Assembly: GCA_900551185.1 (NCBI GenBank)
Contig: URVF01000049.1
Location: forward strand, 1 to 9,680
Direction of reading: 5' to 3'
Source: an uncultured Collinsella sp.
Lineage (GTDB): Bacteria; Actinomycetota; Coriobacteriia; Coriobacteriales; Coriobacteriaceae
DNA length: 9,680 bases
This document shows, in pieces, positions 8,221 to 9,680 of the stretch. Below the pieces are notes generated by a model. That model searched no databases. It was not told where the DNA came from and saw only the letters and a program-made list of their open reading frames with translations. The number at the start of each line of letters is the position of its first letter. Positions within the stretch are counted from its first letter, which is position 1. Position numbers and translations under genes: made by a program.

Positions 8221-8226
8221 ATTATA
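8221..8226 (-). promoter_or_regulatory. Candidate -10 box of the DUF4869/ATPase operon
   Basis: Read on the minus strand this is a perfect TATAAT, 42 bases before the GTG start. No good -35 box is visible at 17 bases spacing. Instead, a 6-bp perfect inverted repeat (8241-8259) occupies that region, so transcription may depend on, or be blocked by, a bound regulator. The predicted transcript start is near 8214. Confidence 0.5.
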
Positions 8227-8240
8227 TCGCAGCACATGAG

Positions 8241-8259
8241 GCGGGCGTTATCAGCCCGC
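8241..8259. repeat. Perfect inverted repeat in the divergent intergenic region
   Basis: GCGGGC and GCCCGC flank the 7-base loop GTTATCA. It lies at the -35 position of the minus-strand promoter candidate and has no T-tract on either side, so it is more likely an operator or RNA/DNA hairpin than a terminator. It could control the minus-strand operon, the plus-strand RNA, or both. Confidence 0.5.
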
Positions 8260-8316
8260 GGTAGATGTGATTGATGACCAAGGTTTGAATTTAATTTGAC
8301 CATGCCCGTGCGTAGC

Positions 8317-8345
8317 TTGCTTTAGTGGCTTGAGTTATAGATAAT
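8317..8345 (+). promoter_or_regulatory. Candidate promoter for the structured RNA
   Basis: GATAAT (8340-8345, 5 of 6 bases to the -10 consensus) lies 17 bases after TTGCTT (8317-8322, only the TTG matching the -35 consensus). It would start transcription near 8352, just where the dense series of hairpins begins. That agreement raises confidence above what the boxes alone would give. Confidence 0.4.
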
Positions 8346-8420
8346 AATCTTGAGCTAAGCTCCGTGTGGCGGCACGTAAAAGCTGTACTGTGCTTGGGCA
8401 GGTAAAAAGTCCAAGACGAT

Positions 8421-8520
8421 TAGATATCCGAGAGGATATCGAGCCCGCACCGGGGAGATAAGGTGAGTCCGCGCCGGGGACTATAATTCCGGCGACAACT
8501 AGGTTTCCGTGAGGATGCCG
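8421..8520 (+). repeat. Pair of 21-base imperfect repeats forming GNRA hairpins
   Basis: The copies at 8421-8441 and 8500-8520 agree at 16 of 21 positions and lie 79 bases apart. Each folds into a stem with a GNRA loop (GAGA and GTGA). One A-U pair in the first (8424-8439) is a G-C pair in the second (8503-8518), a compensatory change. Another U-A pair becomes U-G, and one pair is lost (U-U). The range given spans both copies and the bases between. Confidence 0.65.
8441..8488 (+). repeat. 24-base tandem repeat, two copies
   Basis: Copies at 8441-8464 and 8465-8488 are directly adjacent and agree at 17 of 24 positions, with the first 16 positions differing at only two. Each contains a small hairpin. 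The C-G pair closing the first becomes U-G in the second, and the loop changes from CAC to CGC, so pairing is preserved. Confidence 0.65.
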
Positions 8521-8558
8521 CGGCTGACAGCCAGCAGAAAACCGCCTCTTTGATTATC

Positions 8559-8582
8559 AGCCGGGGTTATCCCGGCTTTTTT
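8559..8582 (+). terminator. Rho-independent terminator between the structured RNA and the toxin gene
   Basis: AGCCGGG and CCCGGCT form a perfect 7-bp stem around the loop GTTAT, followed directly by a run of T's (8577-8582). It ends 12 bases before the ATG of the PBECR4-like gene. It therefore cannot end an upstream mRNA on this strand (none exists) but would end the structured RNA and let some read-through reach the toxin gene. Confidence 0.88.
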
Positions 8583-8594
8583 GATTGGGGCGGT

Positions 8595-9203
8595 ATGGGT
8601 AGGGCTGAAGATCGGAAGGCGATAGTTGCGGAAATTAATCAGGCAGCAAAACTTTATCGCGGTTTTCTTGTCGGAAAGTCATTCATGTACGTTTTCGATG
8701 ACAGGTATATCGAAGTTATTTATAAGGCCGAAAAATTCAAGCATTTAACTGGCGTAGATAGTCATTTGTCGGCTAAGCAGTTTTTCAAATTGGCATCCAG
8801 AGGAAAACTTGCTGCGTCGCAGATCGACTTTTCGAATCGCCATCCCTACGCTCTGTGTCGCAGAAAAGTCAACCATATTGTTCAGCTTGCCTCTTTTGCA
8901 ACCTCCGCGTGCTTTATGCTCGAAGACATATCAACAAAATCGCAGTGCTATAAGTTTGGAACAACAGACTTGAATTTTTCCTTACTCATGAACTATAGGG
9001 GCGGTTGTTATATTGCTGAATCTTTAAGGGACGAAGATTGTTTTTCAAAGGCCCACGATGTGCATCTGGTCACTCATATCTTTTCGAGACAGAACGATAA
9101 GAAGCTATATGATTCCCTCTTGTTTAAAGATGGTGAGTTCGATGATTCCCAGCTTCCAAGAACTATTAGGTCTCTCCTAGATCCCTCTCTTCTTGCTCAT
9201 TAG
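8595..9203 (+). CDS. PBECR4-like predicted nuclease (toxin)
   Basis: A 202-residue protein from ATG 8595. An in-frame TTG at 8550 is rejected because it would translate through the terminator hairpin. The ribosome site is poor (GGGGCGG only 1 base away), which suggests low translation. From memory of the PBECR4 family (Barnase/EndoU/ColicinE5-D/RelE-like nucleases) the matching parts are AAKLYRGFLVGKSF (17-30), the hallmark FKHLTGV (48-54), LSAKQFF (58-64), a GKL segment (70-72), a KV...I region near 91-95 and an FxxLMNYRGGCY strand near 128-139. There is no signal peptide, so it acts inside the cell or is delivered without a Sec signal. Members are predicted RNases, and the catalytic residues are not assigned here. 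G+C is low, like the minus-strand operon. No protein antitoxin gene lies beside it, while a structured RNA lies directly upstream. Confidence 0.72.
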   Translation: MGRAEDRKAIVAEINQAAKLYRGFLVGKSFMYVFDDRYIEVIYKAEKFKHLTGVDSHLSAKQFFKLASRGKLAASQIDFSNRHPYALCRRKVNHIVQLASFATSACFMLEDISTKSQCYKFGTTDLNFSLLMNYRGGCYIAESLRDEDCFSKAHDVHLVTHIFSRQNDKKLYDSLLFKDGEFDDSQLPRTIRSLLDPSLLAH

Positions 9204-9406
9204 AAGATTCAAAGACGCGTGCGAGCGCCCATACACTCTCTCCGCTTGCCGCATACTTAAACGATTTACGTCGACTTTTCCCGCTGTTGCAGGGATTCGA
9301 TCTGTTATGAGTCTGGGCTAGGATTTGATCTTAATACGCTGATGAGTACTGCCACCAGGCATTTCCCAACCCTGTTTATTGGCTTGCCGTGTAGATCGGC
9401 GCACTC
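9204..9406. other. Intergenic region with no recognised feature
   Basis: I see no tRNA, terminator, convincing promoter or coding frame in these 203 bases. In particular no terminator follows the toxin gene, so its transcript could run into the next gene. Base composition rises back towards that of the left half over this stretch, so the right boundary of the low-GC cassette probably lies here. Confidence 0.5.
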
Positions 9407-9630
9407 ATGCCTGTTGTCTTGTTGGGCCATCATCGCCGTTGCATCCTGCTTGTTGCTCTGGCCTACCTTTGTGTTTTGTTGCACGGGCCTTCTTATGCTG
9501 TGAGTGCGGAAAGCCTGTTTATAGACAAGGTCACGTACTACGAGTCGGGCGTCTCAGAGGCTTCCGAGCCTGGACCGATGCCGACCATCTTGAATTGGAC
9601 AGCTTCGCGGTCGAGGCATTTGGCGCCAAG
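9407..9630 (+). CDS. Start of a secreted protein gene (3'-incomplete)
   Basis: ATG 9407 opens a frame that runs without stop to the window end, but only about 74 codons (to 9630) look native because the last 50 bases are a misplaced copy of another gene. The N-terminus is a classical Sec signal peptide: charged HHRR (8-11), a hydrophobic core (about 12-26, ILLVALAYLCVLL), and a likely cleavage site after AVSA (31-34). The mature part starts ESLFIDKVTYYESG and is not recognised. No ribosome site is visible before the ATG, so it may be leaderless or the start may be slightly wrong. From about 9556 another frame gives a more protein-like product (RAWTDADHLELDSF...), so an indel in this poorly supported end is possible. 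Confidence 0.6.
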
Positions 9631-9680
9631 GGGAGGCGGGCTTCCGCACCATCTTTACGCCCTATGCCGAGCTGTACCAC
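9631..9680 (+). repeat. 50-base exact copy of 6541-6590, probably an assembly artefact
   Basis: All 50 bases match 6541-6590, inside the second GT2 domain of the large glycosyltransferase. The match starts abruptly (preceding bases AAG against TGT) and reaches exactly to the window end. In the secreted-protein frame it is read out of register with its frame in the glycosyltransferase. An exact, non-coding-consistent match stopping at a contig end points to a false join in assembly. Confidence 0.9.

Larger units (their letters stand above)
8352..8583 (+). ncRNA. Candidate structured repeat RNA upstream of the toxin gene (type III antitoxin-like)
   Basis: This stretch, part of a 386-base gap without a gene (8209-8594), is packed with short hairpins. 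GAGC/GCTC lies at 8352-8362 and CGTG/CACG at 8363-8376. CTTGGGC/GTCCAAG lies at 8393-8415. GATATCC-GAGA-GGATATC (8423-8440) is a perfect 7-bp stem with a GNRA tetraloop. CCCG-CAC-CGGG is at 8444-8454 and its repeat copy at 8468-8478. A second GNRA-type hairpin with loop GTGA is at 8502-8519. GGCT/AGCC (8522-8532) follows, then the terminator. Repeat copies differ in ways that keep pairing. It has no protein-coding look. Its place between a promoter candidate and a terminator, directly before a predicted RNase toxin, suggests an RNA antitoxin. A riboswitch or attenuator leader is the main alternative. I recognise no known RNA class. Confidence 0.5.

Noticed and set aside
8482..8487. Perfect TATAAT on the plus strand as promoter of the toxin gene
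   Set aside because: It has no -35 box, lies inside the tandem repeat and would place the terminator early in the transcript. It is kept only as a possible internal promoter.
8352..8550. Known riboswitch, T-box, group II intron domain or 6S-like RNA
   Set aside because: I find none of the conserved core motifs of these classes, no reverse transcriptase, and the downstream gene is not of a metabolic or tRNA-synthetase type.
8352..8583. CRISPR array
   Set aside because: Repeats are imperfect, only two copies each, and lack regular spacers. There are no cas genes.
8550..8594. TTG 8550 as start of the PBECR4-like gene
   Set aside because: These codons translate straight through the terminator hairpin and its T-tract. 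The ATG at 8595 places the family-typical AAKLY segment at a normal distance.
6737..9350. TGAGTACT at both sides of the low-GC cassette as a target-site duplication
   Set aside because: Eight bases are expected by chance at this search size. The left copy lies inside the glycosyltransferase coding end and no mobility gene is present.
9204..9406. tRNA or terminator after the toxin gene
   Set aside because: No cloverleaf-like arms and no GC stem with T-tract are visible.

Overview
The window looks like a metagenomic contig from a high-GC actinobacterium of the Coriobacteriia, with Collinsella or a close relative as the best guess. That guess rests on the GC-rich codon use of the glycosyltransferase genes, the style of their proteins (residues such as KANSGYGDSMN) and strong purine-rich ribosome binding sites. 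It is an inference, because no marker gene is present.

Layout. Positions 1-16 are not biological: they match the 3' end of the Tn5/Nextera mosaic-end adapter. Positions 17-6755 hold a plus-strand run of five family-2 glycosyltransferase (GT2) genes with tiny gaps. The first has lost its N-terminus at the contig edge. The first and third are close paralogs (type A), the second and fourth are of another type (type B), and the fifth is an 828-residue protein with two GT2 domains. Together they probably build a cell-surface polysaccharide from nucleotide sugars on the cytoplasmic side of the membrane. No polymerase, flippase or sugar-synthesis gene is in view.

Positions 6752-9203 differ. Base composition drops (sampled 60-base lines hold about 33-47% G+C, against about 70% in a sampled glycosyltransferase line), which suggests an acquired cassette. 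On the minus strand a DUF4869-like gene and a P-loop ATPase/TOPRIM-like gene form a two-gene operon (7729-8178 and 6752-7729, start and stop codons sharing one base). The ATPase gene runs tail-to-tail into the last glycosyltransferase with a 4-base overlap. Divergently, on the plus strand, a region of about 230 bases (8352-8583) is packed with short hairpins, including two related GNRA-tetraloop hairpins and a 24-base tandem repeat. It ends in a clear Rho-independent terminator, and a 202-residue PBECR4-like predicted nuclease toxin starts 12 bases later. Promoter, structured repeat RNA, terminator and toxin gene in that order is the architecture of type III toxin-antitoxin systems, and this is the best candidate here for an undescribed system.

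Positions 9204-9406 hold nothing I can name. From 9407 a new gene encoding a secreted protein with a signal peptide begins, but its sequence ends at 9630. The last 50 bases (9631-9680) exactly copy 6541-6590, inside the large glycosyltransferase, and are read in another frame. They are most likely an assembly artefact. Both ends of the window should therefore be treated with caution.
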